Assembly: GCA_964490845.1 (NCBI GenBank)
Contig: CAZBED010000009.1
Location: forward strand, 1-64,000
Origin: JADJSS01 sp964490845
GTDB taxonomy: Bacteria; Bacteroidota; Bacteroidia; Chitinophagales; JADIYW01
Length of the DNA stretch: 64,000 bases
Direction of reading: 5' to 3'
Shown: positions 7,729 to 16,813 of the stretch, one piece after another
Layout: each line of letters starts with the position of its first letter
Numbering within the stretch: position 1 is the first letter of the stretch
The notes under the pieces: generated by a model
What the model was told of the DNA's origin: nothing
Databases searched by the model: none
Seen by the model: only the letters and a program-made list of their open reading frames with translations
Program-made: the position numbers and the translations under genes

Positions 7729-9438
7729 ATGAAAAAAATATGCGTAGTCTGTAGTTTTCTTTTTTTAGCCGTTTTTGCCTTTTCACAGGGAACTTATATT
7801 CCTATAGGTTCTAATGTTAACCATTATCTGGATCGCCTAGAAATTAAAACAGGATTGGTGAAGGGTTTTCATACCTCCAATAAGCCTTATGACCGGAAAA
7901 TGGTAATAGATTATGTCAATAATCTGGATTCATTAAGTGATATGGATGCCGATGACCTGACCACGATGGATAAAAAGAATATCGAATATATCTACAAAGA
8001 TAATTTTGAATTTGATGATGAACATACTGAATTACCTGATAATCCTAAACTGAAGTTTCTATTCCGGCATCCCGCACATTTATTACATGTCAAAATTCCT
8101 CATTTCGCGATGTCTGTTAATCCTGCCATCCAAATACGGTTAGGCGGCTCGCTGACAGATGAAAGTAAGAAATTTAAATACCTGACTTCAAAAGGATTTG
8201 AAATCAGAGGACAGGTAGATGATATATTCGGGTTTTATGCGTTGTTCACTTCTGAACAGGGTAATTTTCCGAATTACGTGCAGAATTACATCCGGCAAAG
8301 CCTGGCGCCTCCTGGAGCCGGCTATTGGAAAGAATATAAAGGAGACGGATATGATTATTTTCTGTCCAAGGGATACGTGACGATTACACCATCCAAGCAT
8401 TTTCATATGCAGTTCGGGTACGATAATAATTTTATCGGAGATGGTATCCGTTCTTTATTTCTGTCCGATTTCGGCGCCAGCTATTTGTTCTTAAAGCTGA
8501 ACACGAATGTCTGGAAGTTAAATTACCAGAATATTTTTGCTGAGCTTACAAAATTCTACCCTCGTGGCAGTGATCGCTTGCTGACTAAAAAATACATGGC
8601 TATGCACCATCTCAGCATCAATGTGACCAAGCATGTAAATCTGGGTATCTTTGAAGCCGTGATGTTTCAACGTGAAAATACTTTTGAACTGCAATATCTG
8701 AACCCGCTTATTTTCTACCGTTCTGTTGAGCAGGCTTTGGGTTCTCCGGATAATGCGTTTCTGGGTTTTGATTTTAAAGTGAATTTCGCCAAGCATGTCC
8801 AGATGTACGGACAATTGCTGATTGATGAATTAAACTTCGCCAAAGAATTCAACACCCCCGGAAAAAGTAAGGCCTGGGGCCTGTTCCATCCACGAAGATG
8901 GTGGGGAACCAAATTCGCAGCTCAGTATGGCATAAAATATATTGATGCCTTTGGTGTGGATCATCTGGATTTACAGCTCGAAGGCAATGTGGTTCGTCCG
9001 TATACCTACACCCACTTTGATACCACTACTTCCTGGTCGCACTACAATCAGCCGCTGGCACATCCGCTTGGAGCAAATTTCACTGAACTGATTTTTGAGG
9101 TAAAATACCAGCCCATACAACCCTTGTTTTTATCTACCAGATTTGTTTACAGCAAAAAAGGTGAAGATGACGACTCTTTAAACTGGGGCGGGAATATCTT
9201 AAAGGATTATGACCTCCGAAAACCAAATGAGTTTGGAAACCGTATCGGACAGGGGGTTATGGCTCGTACTTTTTATCTCGATCTTGTAGCTACCTACGAG
9301 CCCTGGCATAATGTCTTTGTTGACTTTACTTATGTGTTCAGGAAGAAGAAAAGCGAAGATGTGACACGCAACATGCAAACGCACTATGTGAATCTTTCAT
9401 TGCGTTGGTGTATTCCTTATCGCCGCTACGATTTTTAA
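7729..9438 (+). CDS. Outer-membrane beta-barrel protein (Wzi/capsule-assembly-like)
   Basis: A 569-residue exported protein. The signal peptide is clear (MKKICVVCSFLFLAVFAFSQ, cut after Ser-Gln or nearby). After an N-terminal region of about 100 residues the rest alternates short aromatic-rich strands and polar turns and ends in strands closing with an aromatic residue (RWCIPYRRYDF), typical of a Bacteroidota outer-membrane barrel. The pattern of a barrel with FIGDGIRSLFLSDFG and LNPLIFYRSVEQ segments recalls capsule-assembly Wzi-like proteins, but no capsule genes are nearby. Exported barrel is certain; Wzi relationship is tentative. Confidence 0.7.
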   Translation: MKKICVVCSFLFLAVFAFSQGTYIPIGSNVNHYLDRLEIKTGLVKGFHTSNKPYDRKMVIDYVNNLDSLSDMDADDLTTMDKKNIEYIYKDNFEFDDEHTELPDNPKLKFLFRHPAHLLHVKIPHFAMSVNPAIQIRLGGSLTDESKKFKYLTSKGFEIRGQVDDIFGFYALFTSEQGNFPNYVQNYIRQSLAPPGAGYWKEYKGDGYDYFLSKGYVTITPSKHFHMQFGYDNNFIGDGIRSLFLSDFGASYLFLKLNTNVWKLNYQNIFAELTKFYPRGSDRLLTKKYMAMHHLSINVTKHVNLGIFEAVMFQRENTFELQYLNPLIFYRSVEQALGSPDNAFLGFDFKVNFAKHVQMYGQLLIDELNFAKEFNTPGKSKAWGLFHPRRWWGTKFAAQYGIKYIDAFGVDHLDLQLEGNVVRPYTYTHFDTTTSWSHYNQPLAHPLGANFTELIFEVKYQPIQPLFLSTRFVYSKKGEDDDSLNWGGNILKDYDLRKPNEFGNRIGQGVMARTFYLDLVATYEPWHNVFVDFTYVFRKKKSEDVTRNMQTHYVNLSLRWCIPYRRYDF

Positions 9439-9464
9439 GAGTGTTTTATTTTGAAAAGATATAC

Positions 9465-10025
9465 TTACTCCCGGATATATTCGAGTGAAATGCCCGATTC
9501 ATTCTCCAGTTTTTTTAGCGCTACCGAATACTTAAATTCCTTGTCGAGTTTTTTGTCTTCAAAAGTTCCTGTCCACACATCGTAATTATAACTGTCAGTT
9601 TCTGATTTGCCATAACGTTGTTTGAAATATTCCGTAAACGTATTTTTCAGCTGGCGTTCCTGTATGGAATCATTCAGAAAGATATCAATGGTGATGATAT
9701 CCAGCTGGCTGTTTTCATTAAAAAAATATTGCAGATTGGCGTACTCAGATGTACTTGTAGAATCTTCCGGATAGGAAAATTCGTAAAACAAATGGTCTGC
9801 TGTAGCCTCATACAACTTTGCTTTCTCAGCCTTTTTTACTTCGTCAGCGGTCAGGTTGAAATTGATGCCCCGGCAGACCGCATCATCCTTCAGTGAAAAC
9901 AAATTTGAAAAATAGGAGGAAGGGTTGGTGAGCGAATAACCTGAAGAACTTTCTCTGTGGCAGGATATTGTCAGCAAGAGGATACAAAGCGGAAATAGAA
10001 TTTTTATAGTGGTTTTTCTTACCAT
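9465..10025 (-). CDS. Lipoprotein, function unknown
   Basis: A 186-residue protein with a lipoprotein signal (KILFPLCILLLTISC, lipidated Cys near residue 22). The mature part is a small mixed alpha/beta domain with a segment (FFNENSQLDIITIDIFLND) that resembles single-domain periplasmic proteins binding a partner. I do not recognise a family. It is the last gene of a minus-strand run, 18 bases after the MerR-type gene and downstream of the M23 peptidase, which suggests an envelope role. Confidence 0.7.
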   Translation of the reverse strand: MVRKTTIKILFPLCILLLTISCHRESSSGYSLTNPSSYFSNLFSLKDDAVCRGINFNLTADEVKKAEKAKLYEATADHLFYEFSYPEDSTSTSEYANLQYFFNENSQLDIITIDIFLNDSIQERQLKNTFTEYFKQRYGKSETDSYNYDVWTGTFEDKKLDKEFKYSVALKKLENESGISLEYIRE

Positions 10026-10043
10026 GTTATCTATATTGTTTGA

Positions 10044-10382
10044 TTAAAGTTCGTTGTGAAGCGTTTCAATGAATTTCCGTATGTTTTTCAGCCGTGTTAT
10101 GATTTCACTGTAGGTGTCCGTTTTTTCCACACCGCCTTCTTTTAATTTCTTTTTAGCGCCGTCTAATGTATATCCTTTTTCTTTGACAAGGTGATAGATA
10201 AGACTGAAGTTTTCAATATCCTTTTTGGTATATAAACGGTTCCCTTTTGTTGTTTTCTTGGGTTTTAAAATGTCAAATTCAGTTTCCCAAAACCGAATCA
10301 GTGAGGTTGCGACATTAAATTGTTTTGCTACTTCACTTATAGTGAAATAGAGTTTCTCTATTTGTTTTTCTTTATATGGCAT
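10044..10382 (-). CDS. MerR-family transcriptional regulator
   Basis: A 112-residue protein made almost only of a MerR winged helix-turn-helix: YFTISEVAKQFNVATSLIRFWETEF, then the wing GNRLYTKKDIENF, then a short dimerisation helix. There is no C-terminal ligand domain and no metal-binding Cys, so it probably binds DNA constitutively or with a partner. The arrangement M23 peptidase, MerR regulator and divergent alaS is one I know as recurrent in Bacteroidota; its target is unknown. Confidence 0.88.
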   Translation of the reverse strand: MPYKEKQIEKLYFTISEVAKQFNVATSLIRFWETEFDILKPKKTTKGNRLYTKKDIENFSLIYHLVKEKGYTLDGAKKKLKEGGVEKTDTYSEIITRLKNIRKFIETLHNEL

Positions 10383-10428
10383 ACAGTTATGGTTTTATTA
10401 ATTATGCAAATTGTTCATTCAAACGGAA

Positions 10429-11400
10429 TTAATCAAATGCCTGGTTGCTTTGCTCCGCTATTTTTAACAACTGGTCGTATTGTTCCGGCGTCAGGTCATT
10501 AAAGAAATAATTCACCGGGTCTATCTTCGTCCCGTTTTTCCATACTTCATAATGGCAATGCGGCCCCGTACTTTTCCCTGAATTGCCGACTAGTGCGATG
10601 GTTTGGCCGCGTTTTACTTTTTCCCCTGCACGAACTACTACTCTGCTGTTGTGTCCGTATAGTGTTTCATAACCGTAGCCGTGATTGATGACGACCTTAT
10701 TGCCATATCCGTCGCCCTGAGAACCGGCAATCTCCACGACGCCGTCTCCTGTAGAGTAGACAGGAGTACCGATTTCTGCCGTAAAATCAAGTCCTGTATG
10801 CATTCTTGGGGTTTTGTAAATTGGGTCAATCCGATATCCGAAACCCGATGCTATGCGTTTTAAATCTTTATTGGATACCGGCTGGATAGCGGGTATTCCT
10901 GCCAACATCTGTTCTTTGTTTTTTATCATTTTGGTTAATTCGTCATAAGACCTGGACTGAATATAGGCTCGTTTTTCCATACGTTCCAGTTTTTGTAATG
11001 TAGCGGAGATGATTTTTGCCTCAGGAAGGGTTTTCAATTCAGAATAGATTTTTGATTTATTGACACCACCGCTTCGAAGGTCATCCGGCAACGGATCTGC
11101 TTCAAAAATGACCCGGTAAATATTATCGTCCCGGTCGCCCATATCCTGCAATACTTTTGATAATGCATCAATTCGCTTATCCAGAATTTCATATTTCTCC
11201 TGCATTTCGCGAAGTTGTATCTTCTTAGATTTTTCTTCAGGGGTATCAAAAATACTGTATCCTAATATCATAGCTAAAAAGCCAAAGAAAAAAGCAGACG
11301 TAAAAAAACCGGTAATACGCAGAATGCGTTGCCAGATACTGAGTTTGTACTTCTCGTATTTGAGGGTGTTAGGATTATAATAATATTTCTCCTTTTCCAT
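10429..11400 (-). CDS. M23-family peptidoglycan endopeptidase
   Basis: A 323-residue protein. A short cytoplasmic N-terminus precedes one transmembrane helix (about 28-48), a coiled coil (55-100) and a C-terminal LytM/M23 domain from about residue 185. The domain has the zinc-binding MHTGLDFTAEIGTPVYSTGDG and the HCHYE motif (GPHCHYEVWKNG) near 285, so the catalytic site appears complete. It should cut stem-peptide cross-links in the periplasm during growth or division. It heads the M23-MerR-lipoprotein run and diverges from alaS. Confidence 0.92.
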   Translation of the reverse strand: MEKEKYYYNPNTLKYEKYKLSIWQRILRITGFFTSAFFFGFLAMILGYSIFDTPEEKSKKIQLREMQEKYEILDKRIDALSKVLQDMGDRDDNIYRVIFEADPLPDDLRSGGVNKSKIYSELKTLPEAKIISATLQKLERMEKRAYIQSRSYDELTKMIKNKEQMLAGIPAIQPVSNKDLKRIASGFGYRIDPIYKTPRMHTGLDFTAEIGTPVYSTGDGVVEIAGSQGDGYGNKVVINHGYGYETLYGHNSRVVVRAGEKVKRGQTIALVGNSGKSTGPHCHYEVWKNGTKIDPVNYFFNDLTPEQYDQLLKIAEQSNQAFD

Positions 11401-11524
11401 TTAGTTATAAGCTAAATTTTTATTTTTGCTGTATAGTTTACGTCCGAATAAACAAAGTGAAGTTGTCTTTTTGTTATGAATGAATCATTGCTCGCTTTGT
11501 CAAATCAACGTAAAAAACACAGTA

Positions 11525-11532
11525 CAAAGTTA
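11525..11532 (-). promoter_or_regulatory. -7 promoter element of the M23 peptidase operon
   Basis: The minus strand reads TAACTTTG, an exact TAnnTTTG match, about 125 bases before the M23 start, with a TTG (11548-11550 on the minus strand) 15 bases further upstream. If used, the operon has a long leader. Confidence 0.35.
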
Positions 11533-11568
11533 TACTTTTTTACAATACAATAAACATAATGTAAATCA

Positions 11569-14319
11569 ATGAATTATAAAAGTGCACAAGAAATCAGGCA
11601 GGCATTTCTGGATTTTTTTAAGAGTAAGCGGCATCAGATTGTTCCCTCCGCTCCGGTTGTTGTAAAAAACGATCCTACCTTACTGTTCACCAATGCCGGG
11701 ATGAATCAATTCAAAGATTATTTTTTAGGTAATGATACGCCGGAGAATCCACGTATTGCGGATACGCAGAAATGTTTGCGTGTTTCCGGAAAACATAACG
11801 ACCTCGAAGAGGTGGGCGTGGATACTTATCATCATACGATGTTTGAAATGCTGGGCAACTGGAGTTTTGGCGATTACTTTAAAGAAGAAGCTATTGCCTG
11901 GAGTTGGGAATTGCTGACAGAGGTGTTGAAATTAGATAAGAACAGATTGTATGTTACCATTTTTGAAGGAGATGCCAAAGAAAATCTTCCAAAAGACGAA
12001 GAAGCCTTTAATTTCTGGAAGCAATGGATAGCAGAAGACCGTATTTTGCTGGGTAATAAAAAAGATAATTTCTGGGAGATGGGTGATACCGGTCCCTGCG
12101 GACCCTGCACGGAAATACATGTGGATTGCCGTGCCGATGAAGAAATTAAGCAGGTGGAAGGAAAAACACTGGTGAATGCCGACCACCCCCAGGTGATAGA
12201 AATCTGGAATAATGTGTTCATTCAGTTTAACCGTTTAAAAGACGGCAGCCTCGAGCCATTGCCGGCTAAACACGTTGATACCGGAATGGGTTTTGAACGC
12301 CTCGTGCGTGTCATTCAGGGTAAATCTTCCAATTATGATACAGATGTTTTTTCCGGAACGATTGCCGCTACCGAAAAGTTAGTCAATAAGAAATACGACG
12401 GCAGCGATACCAAACAAGCAGTTGCCTTTAGGGTGCTGGCTGATCATATTCGTGCAGTATCGTTTACTATCGCAGACGGACAATTGCCGGGTAACACCGG
12501 TGCAGGCTATGTTATCCGAAGAATTCTGCGCCGTGCCGTCCGCTATTATTTTTCTTATCTGGACAGAAAAGAACCGTTGTTGCATTTGCTGGTTCCGGTG
12601 TTAGCAAAACAGTTCGAGCAGGTCTTTCCTGAACTGCAACAACAGGTAGATTTTGTGAGCAAAGTAGTGCTGGAAGAAGAGAATTCATTTTTAAGAACCC
12701 TAGAGAATGGATTAAAAAGAGTAGATTCATTACCAATTCAATATTATAGTGCAGAAGCAGAAATAATTTATGGAGATCAATATTTTGCTGATTCAACTAA
12801 GGCAAATTATATTCATAATATAAAAGCAGAATTTATAGCCAAATGTTTAGCTGAAAAGAAATCAATAAAAATATCAGGGAAGGAAGCATTTGAACTTTTT
12901 GATACTTATGGATTTCCCATTGACTTAACTCGTCTTATTGCAAATGAAAATGGATGGCAAATAGATGAAAAGGGCTTTGAAGAAGAACTACAAAAACAAA
13001 AGGAACGAAGTCGTGCCGCTACCGAATTGAGTGTGGATGACTGGCAGGTATTGGAAGACGGAAAAACGGAATTTGTCGGTTATTCCACTTTGGAGACAAC
13101 TGCCAGAGTGTTGAAGTACAGAAAAATCAGTTCTAAAGGAAAAGAGCAGTATCAAATCGTACTGGATAAAACACCGTTCTATGCGGAAAGCGGAGGACAG
13201 GCAGGTGATGTAGGTTATTTAAGTATACAACAATCTGATGTAAAGATTATAGATACTAAGAAGGAAAATGATCTGATAGTCCATTTTGCAGAGGAGATTC
13301 CAGCGGATTTAAGCGGAACCGTGCAGGCAAAAGTAGATCAGGATATCCGAAGGAGAACGACGCTTCATCACTCTGCTACGCATCTGCTGCATGCGGCATT
13401 ACGCCGGGTATTGGGCACACATGTGGCGCAAAAAGGTTCTTTGAACAACAGTGAATACCTTCGTTTCGACTTTTCGCATTTTGCTAAAATGACGAATGAA
13501 GAACTGGAAATGGTAGAAGCGATGGTGAATGAAAAAATCCGCCAGAACATACCGGTGGTGATTAAAGAATTGCCGAAAGACGAAGCAATGAAACTCGGTG
13601 CGATGGCTTTGTTTGGCGAAAAGTATGGCGATGTTGTTCGTGTGGTGGTGATGGACGAGAATTATTCCATTGAGTTGTGCGGAGGAACGCATGTTGGCTA
13701 TACCGGAGAATTGGGATTATTTAAGATATTATCGGAAAGCGCGGTAGCCGCTGGTGTTAGAAGGCTGGAAGCGGTCAGCGGTACTACGGCGTTCAGCTAT
13801 CTTAATGATAAACTGAATGAATGGAAACAGATTCAGGAATCGCTCAGAAATCCGAAGGATGCTTTAAAAGCCATTCATCAATTGCAGGATGAAAACGGAT
13901 TATTGAAAAAAGAAATCGAAAAATTCCAGCATGAAAAAGTTGAGATTGTAAAACAGCAATTGCGAACCAAAGTGACACAGCGCAATAATGCCAATCTGCT
14001 GATAGAAAAAGTGGAAGGGGTAAATGCGGAAGGATTGAAAAAAATTCAGTTTGACCTTAAAAATGAATTTGAGAATTTGTTTTTTGCAGCGGCAACGGTT
14101 GTCAACGACAAACCGCTGATAGCCATTATTATTTCAGAGGAATTGGTAAAAAGTAAAAATTTGCATGCCGGCAATATGATTAAGGAATTATCAAAGGCTA
14201 TAAAAGGGGGGGGCGGTGGACAGCCTTTTTATGCAACTGCGGGCGGTACGGATGTTAATGGAATAGATATTGTCCTCAGGCAGGCGGAAGAGTTGTTCTT
14301 GGTACAGACATCGCACTAA
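11569..14319 (+). CDS. alaS: Alanine--tRNA ligase
   Basis: A 916-residue enzyme charging tRNA-Ala. The class II catalytic domain opens the protein (NYKSAQEIRQAFLDFFKSKRH, then GMNQFKDYFLG). The editing domain has HHSATHLLHAALR (H-x3-H, near residue 600) and CGGTHVG (near 703), both intact. The C-terminal C-Ala domain has the glycine-rich loop GGGGGQPFYATAGG near 880, written over an eight-G run in the DNA. The protein is about 40 residues longer than usual because of an extra segment near residues 385-430, which lies in a strikingly AT-rich stretch (see findings). The reading frame is otherwise complete. Confidence 0.97.
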   Translation: MNYKSAQEIRQAFLDFFKSKRHQIVPSAPVVVKNDPTLLFTNAGMNQFKDYFLGNDTPENPRIADTQKCLRVSGKHNDLEEVGVDTYHHTMFEMLGNWSFGDYFKEEAIAWSWELLTEVLKLDKNRLYVTIFEGDAKENLPKDEEAFNFWKQWIAEDRILLGNKKDNFWEMGDTGPCGPCTEIHVDCRADEEIKQVEGKTLVNADHPQVIEIWNNVFIQFNRLKDGSLEPLPAKHVDTGMGFERLVRVIQGKSSNYDTDVFSGTIAATEKLVNKKYDGSDTKQAVAFRVLADHIRAVSFTIADGQLPGNTGAGYVIRRILRRAVRYYFSYLDRKEPLLHLLVPVLAKQFEQVFPELQQQVDFVSKVVLEEENSFLRTLENGLKRVDSLPIQYYSAEAEIIYGDQYFADSTKANYIHNIKAEFIAKCLAEKKSIKISGKEAFELFDTYGFPIDLTRLIANENGWQIDEKGFEEELQKQKERSRAATELSVDDWQVLEDGKTEFVGYSTLETTARVLKYRKISSKGKEQYQIVLDKTPFYAESGGQAGDVGYLSIQQSDVKIIDTKKENDLIVHFAEEIPADLSGTVQAKVDQDIRRRTTLHHSATHLLHAALRRVLGTHVAQKGSLNNSEYLRFDFSHFAKMTNEELEMVEAMVNEKIRQNIPVVIKELPKDEAMKLGAMALFGEKYGDVVRVVVMDENYSIELCGGTHVGYTGELGLFKILSESAVAAGVRRLEAVSGTTAFSYLNDKLNEWKQIQESLRNPKDALKAIHQLQDENGLLKKEIEKFQHEKVEIVKQQLRTKVTQRNNANLLIEKVEGVNAEGLKKIQFDLKNEFENLFFAAATVVNDKPLIAIIISEELVKSKNLHAGNMIKELSKAIKGGGGGQPFYATAGGTDVNGIDIVLRQAEELFLVQTSH

Positions 14320-14339
14320 GATTAATAATTAGCGTAAAA

Positions 14340-15182
14340 TCAGTAATACGTGTATTGCGCCGTAGAATAGGTGGTGCCGGTTCCTGCTGCTGAATCATAA
14401 ATATTCTCGATAATCCTTTTAATCACCCTGTTTAGATGGTCGAATTCATAAGAATAGTTATTAGTCTCGGAGTAATCAATACCACCCAGTGTTGTATGTT
14501 TATGTGTTATGACCTCTTGTTTTAAAAGGTGTGTGCTGCTTTTTTCTAAGTGAAGGTTTCCGAAATTTTTATTGCCAATGGTGTTGAATTTGTCCGTATC
14601 GTACACAAAACTGGACTGCACCTCATATTCGCCTGCAAATCCAATGAAGATTCCGCTCTTTTTGGTATAATCAACTCCATCATTAAATAGGGAATCTTTT
14701 GTGTAAGCATCAGTAATGGAACTGGTATACGTTTGCAGAAAACCATGGGTGTCATATGTGTAACTGTAATCCGGGCCGTCAATGATGATGTTGAAATTTT
14801 TATTGTTGAATTTTCCTTCAAACAAACCATTGCTGTTTAATATACAGATACCATTGTATTGCCTTACAACAGGTGTTCCGTCCGGCAAGGTGTCGTTAAT
14901 TGCCTGACGAGTATAATTACTGCTGAAAATATAAATTGTGTCTTTGTAATAGGTAAATGTCCGGTAATAATTTTCAGAAGGGCTGGACGGGAAAGAAACA
15001 GTTAATTTTGAAATCCTGTTTTCATGGTCGTATTCATACGTTTCAATACTTGAACCTTCCGCCTTTGTTTTCACCAAAGCAGTAGCAACCGGTTCATTCA
15101 AACCGTCCTTTTTACAACCATAAATTGATAAAATTGTAAAAAATAGTAGTACTAGCCTGCTAGTTAAAAAATTTTTATCCAT
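14340..15182 (-). CDS. Lipoprotein with YD/RHS-like repeat texture, function unknown
   Basis: About 280 residues from the Met at 15182 (MDKNFLTSRLVLLFF); an in-frame ATG five codons earlier at 15197 is also possible. The signal ends in a lipobox SIYGCKKDG. The mature part repeats short units of the type YEYDHENRISKLT, YTYDTHGFLQTYT and YEFDHLNRVIKRI, which is the YD-repeat pattern found in surface proteins and in many Bacteroidota lipoproteins. Only a few degenerate copies are present, with no toxin domain. It stands alone and converges with alaS. Confidence 0.7.
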   Translation of the reverse strand: MDKNFLTSRLVLLFFTILSIYGCKKDGLNEPVATALVKTKAEGSSIETYEYDHENRISKLTVSFPSSPSENYYRTFTYYKDTIYIFSSNYTRQAINDTLPDGTPVVRQYNGICILNSNGLFEGKFNNKNFNIIIDGPDYSYTYDTHGFLQTYTSSITDAYTKDSLFNDGVDYTKKSGIFIGFAGEYEVQSSFVYDTDKFNTIGNKNFGNLHLEKSSTHLLKQEVITHKHTTLGGIDYSETNNYSYEFDHLNRVIKRIIENIYDSAAGTGTTYSTAQYTYY

Positions 15183-15266
15183 AAAAACCCCGTTCAAATA
15201 TATAAAAATATACTCAGTAAGTATGTTAAATTATTAAAAATCTTGTAGTGTAAACGGTACTGAACG

Positions 15267-15281
15267 GCTGATTTAATCAGC
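15267..15281. promoter_or_regulatory. Palindrome upstream of gatB
   Basis: GCTGATT-T-AATCAGC is a perfect 7-base inverted repeat, which extends with a one-base bulge to AAC on the left and GTT on the right. It lies about 60 bases before gatB. It may be an operator or a 5' leader hairpin; there is no following T-run, so it is not a plain terminator. Confidence 0.4.
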
Positions 15282-15342
15282 GTTGTAGAGATTTTTAGTA
15301 TTTTTACGACTCTTAATTACGAATTTAAGCGCAATACGATAG

Positions 15343-16788
15343 ATGGATTATCATGAGAAATATGAGGTGGTGGTAGGCTTGGAAGTGCATATTCAATTAA
15401 ATACCCGAACAAAGATTTTTGCTGCTGACGAAACAACTTACGGGGCGGCGCCAAATACTCAGATTAGTCCTGTAACACTTGGGCTGCCCGGAATTTTACC
15501 AAAGTTGAATAAAGCGGTTTTAGAGAAAGCCATCAAAATGGGACTGGCTTGTCACTGTAAGATTACGGAGGTCAATCATTTTGCACGCAAAAATTATTTT
15601 TATGCCGATTTGCCTAAAGGATATCAGATTTCACAGGACAAAGCTCCGGTTTGCACGGGAGGTTTCGTTGAAATATCGGTCAATAATGTCAAGAAACAGA
15701 TCGCTCTGACGCGCATCCACATGGAAGAGGATGCCGGAAAAAACAACCATGAGCTGGATCCGGATTATTCTCTGATTGATTTAAATCGTGCCGGTGTCCC
15801 TTTGATAGAGATGGTATCGGAGCCGGATATCCGCAGCAGCGACGAGGCATATGCATATCTGACAGAAGTGAGAAAATTGGTTCGCTATCTCGATATCTGT
15901 GACGGCAATATGGAAGAAGGCTCGATGCGTTGTGATGCCAATGTTTCTGTTCGATTAAAAGGGGAAGACTTTTACCGTAACAGGGTGGAAGTAAAGAATA
16001 TGAATTCTATCCGGAATGTAAAACGTGCCATTGATGTTGAGGTAAAACGTCAGATAACTATTTATGAAAATGGCGGTACTATCGACCAGGAAACCCGGAG
16101 TTTTAATCAGGCGGATGCCTCTTCTTTTCCGTTGCGTACAAAAGAAAATGCACACGATTATCGATATTTTCCTGAACCGGATTTGCCGCCGGTGATAGTG
16201 ACGCAGTCAACTATCGAAGCAATAAGAGCATTGATGCCGCCATTGCCAAAAGAGTTGGCCCATAAATTTATTTCCGATTATCACTTGTCGGAATATGACG
16301 CGCAGGTTATAACAGATGAACGGGAATTCGCATTTTATTACCTCGAACTCATTAAACATACGTCCAGCTATAAATCCGCTGCCAACTGGTTAATTAATGA
16401 AGTGAAATCGTATATCAGCCACAAAGGAATTTCATTGGCGGATTGTCTGGTAACACCAGATCGGTTAGCGGAAATTATCCGGCTGGTCGATGAAGGTATT
16501 GTCAGTTCTTCCGGTGCAAAATCGATCTTTATGGCATTTGCTGAAGGAAATACCGGTTCTGCGGTCGCGCTGGCCGAACAACTGAATCTGATACAGTCTT
16601 CCGATTCGGATGAACTGGCACAATGGGCCACGCAGGCGTTGAATAAATACCCCGATAAGGTCGCTGAATATAAGAAAGGCAAAAAAGGAAACATAAATTT
16701 GTTTATGGGAGAAGTGATGAAGTTATCGCGCGGTGCCGCAGACCCTAAACTCATTACTAAAATATTACAGGAATTACTGAATCAATAA
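15343..16788 (+). CDS. gatB: Aspartyl/glutamyl-tRNA amidotransferase subunit B
   Basis: A 481-residue GatB, the kinase/transamidation subunit that activates Glu on misacylated tRNA-Gln (and Asp on tRNA-Asn) for amidation. The family start YEVVVGLEVHIQLNTRTKIF, the LGLPGILPKLN loop, RKNYFYADLPKGYQISQ and EGSMRCDANVSVR are all present, and the C-terminal tRNA-binding tail (YKKGKKGNINLFMGEVMKLSRGAADPKL) is intact. GatA and GatC are not in the window. The following gene starts 25 bases downstream and may be co-transcribed. Confidence 0.97.
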   Translation: MDYHEKYEVVVGLEVHIQLNTRTKIFAADETTYGAAPNTQISPVTLGLPGILPKLNKAVLEKAIKMGLACHCKITEVNHFARKNYFYADLPKGYQISQDKAPVCTGGFVEISVNNVKKQIALTRIHMEEDAGKNNHELDPDYSLIDLNRAGVPLIEMVSEPDIRSSDEAYAYLTEVRKLVRYLDICDGNMEEGSMRCDANVSVRLKGEDFYRNRVEVKNMNSIRNVKRAIDVEVKRQITIYENGGTIDQETRSFNQADASSFPLRTKENAHDYRYFPEPDLPPVIVTQSTIEAIRALMPPLPKELAHKFISDYHLSEYDAQVITDEREFAFYYLELIKHTSSYKSAANWLINEVKSYISHKGISLADCLVTPDRLAEIIRLVDEGIVSSSGAKSIFMAFAEGNTGSAVALAEQLNLIQSSDSDELAQWATQALNKYPDKVAEYKKGKKGNINLFMGEVMKLSRGAADPKLITKILQELLNQ

Positions 16789-16813
16789 AAATTAAAGGTA
16801 TCAATCTTAATAA

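Noticed and set aside
14206..14217. Eight-G run in alaS as a frameshift site
   Set aside because: The run encodes the normal GGGGG of the C-Ala domain and the frame continues into conserved sequence.
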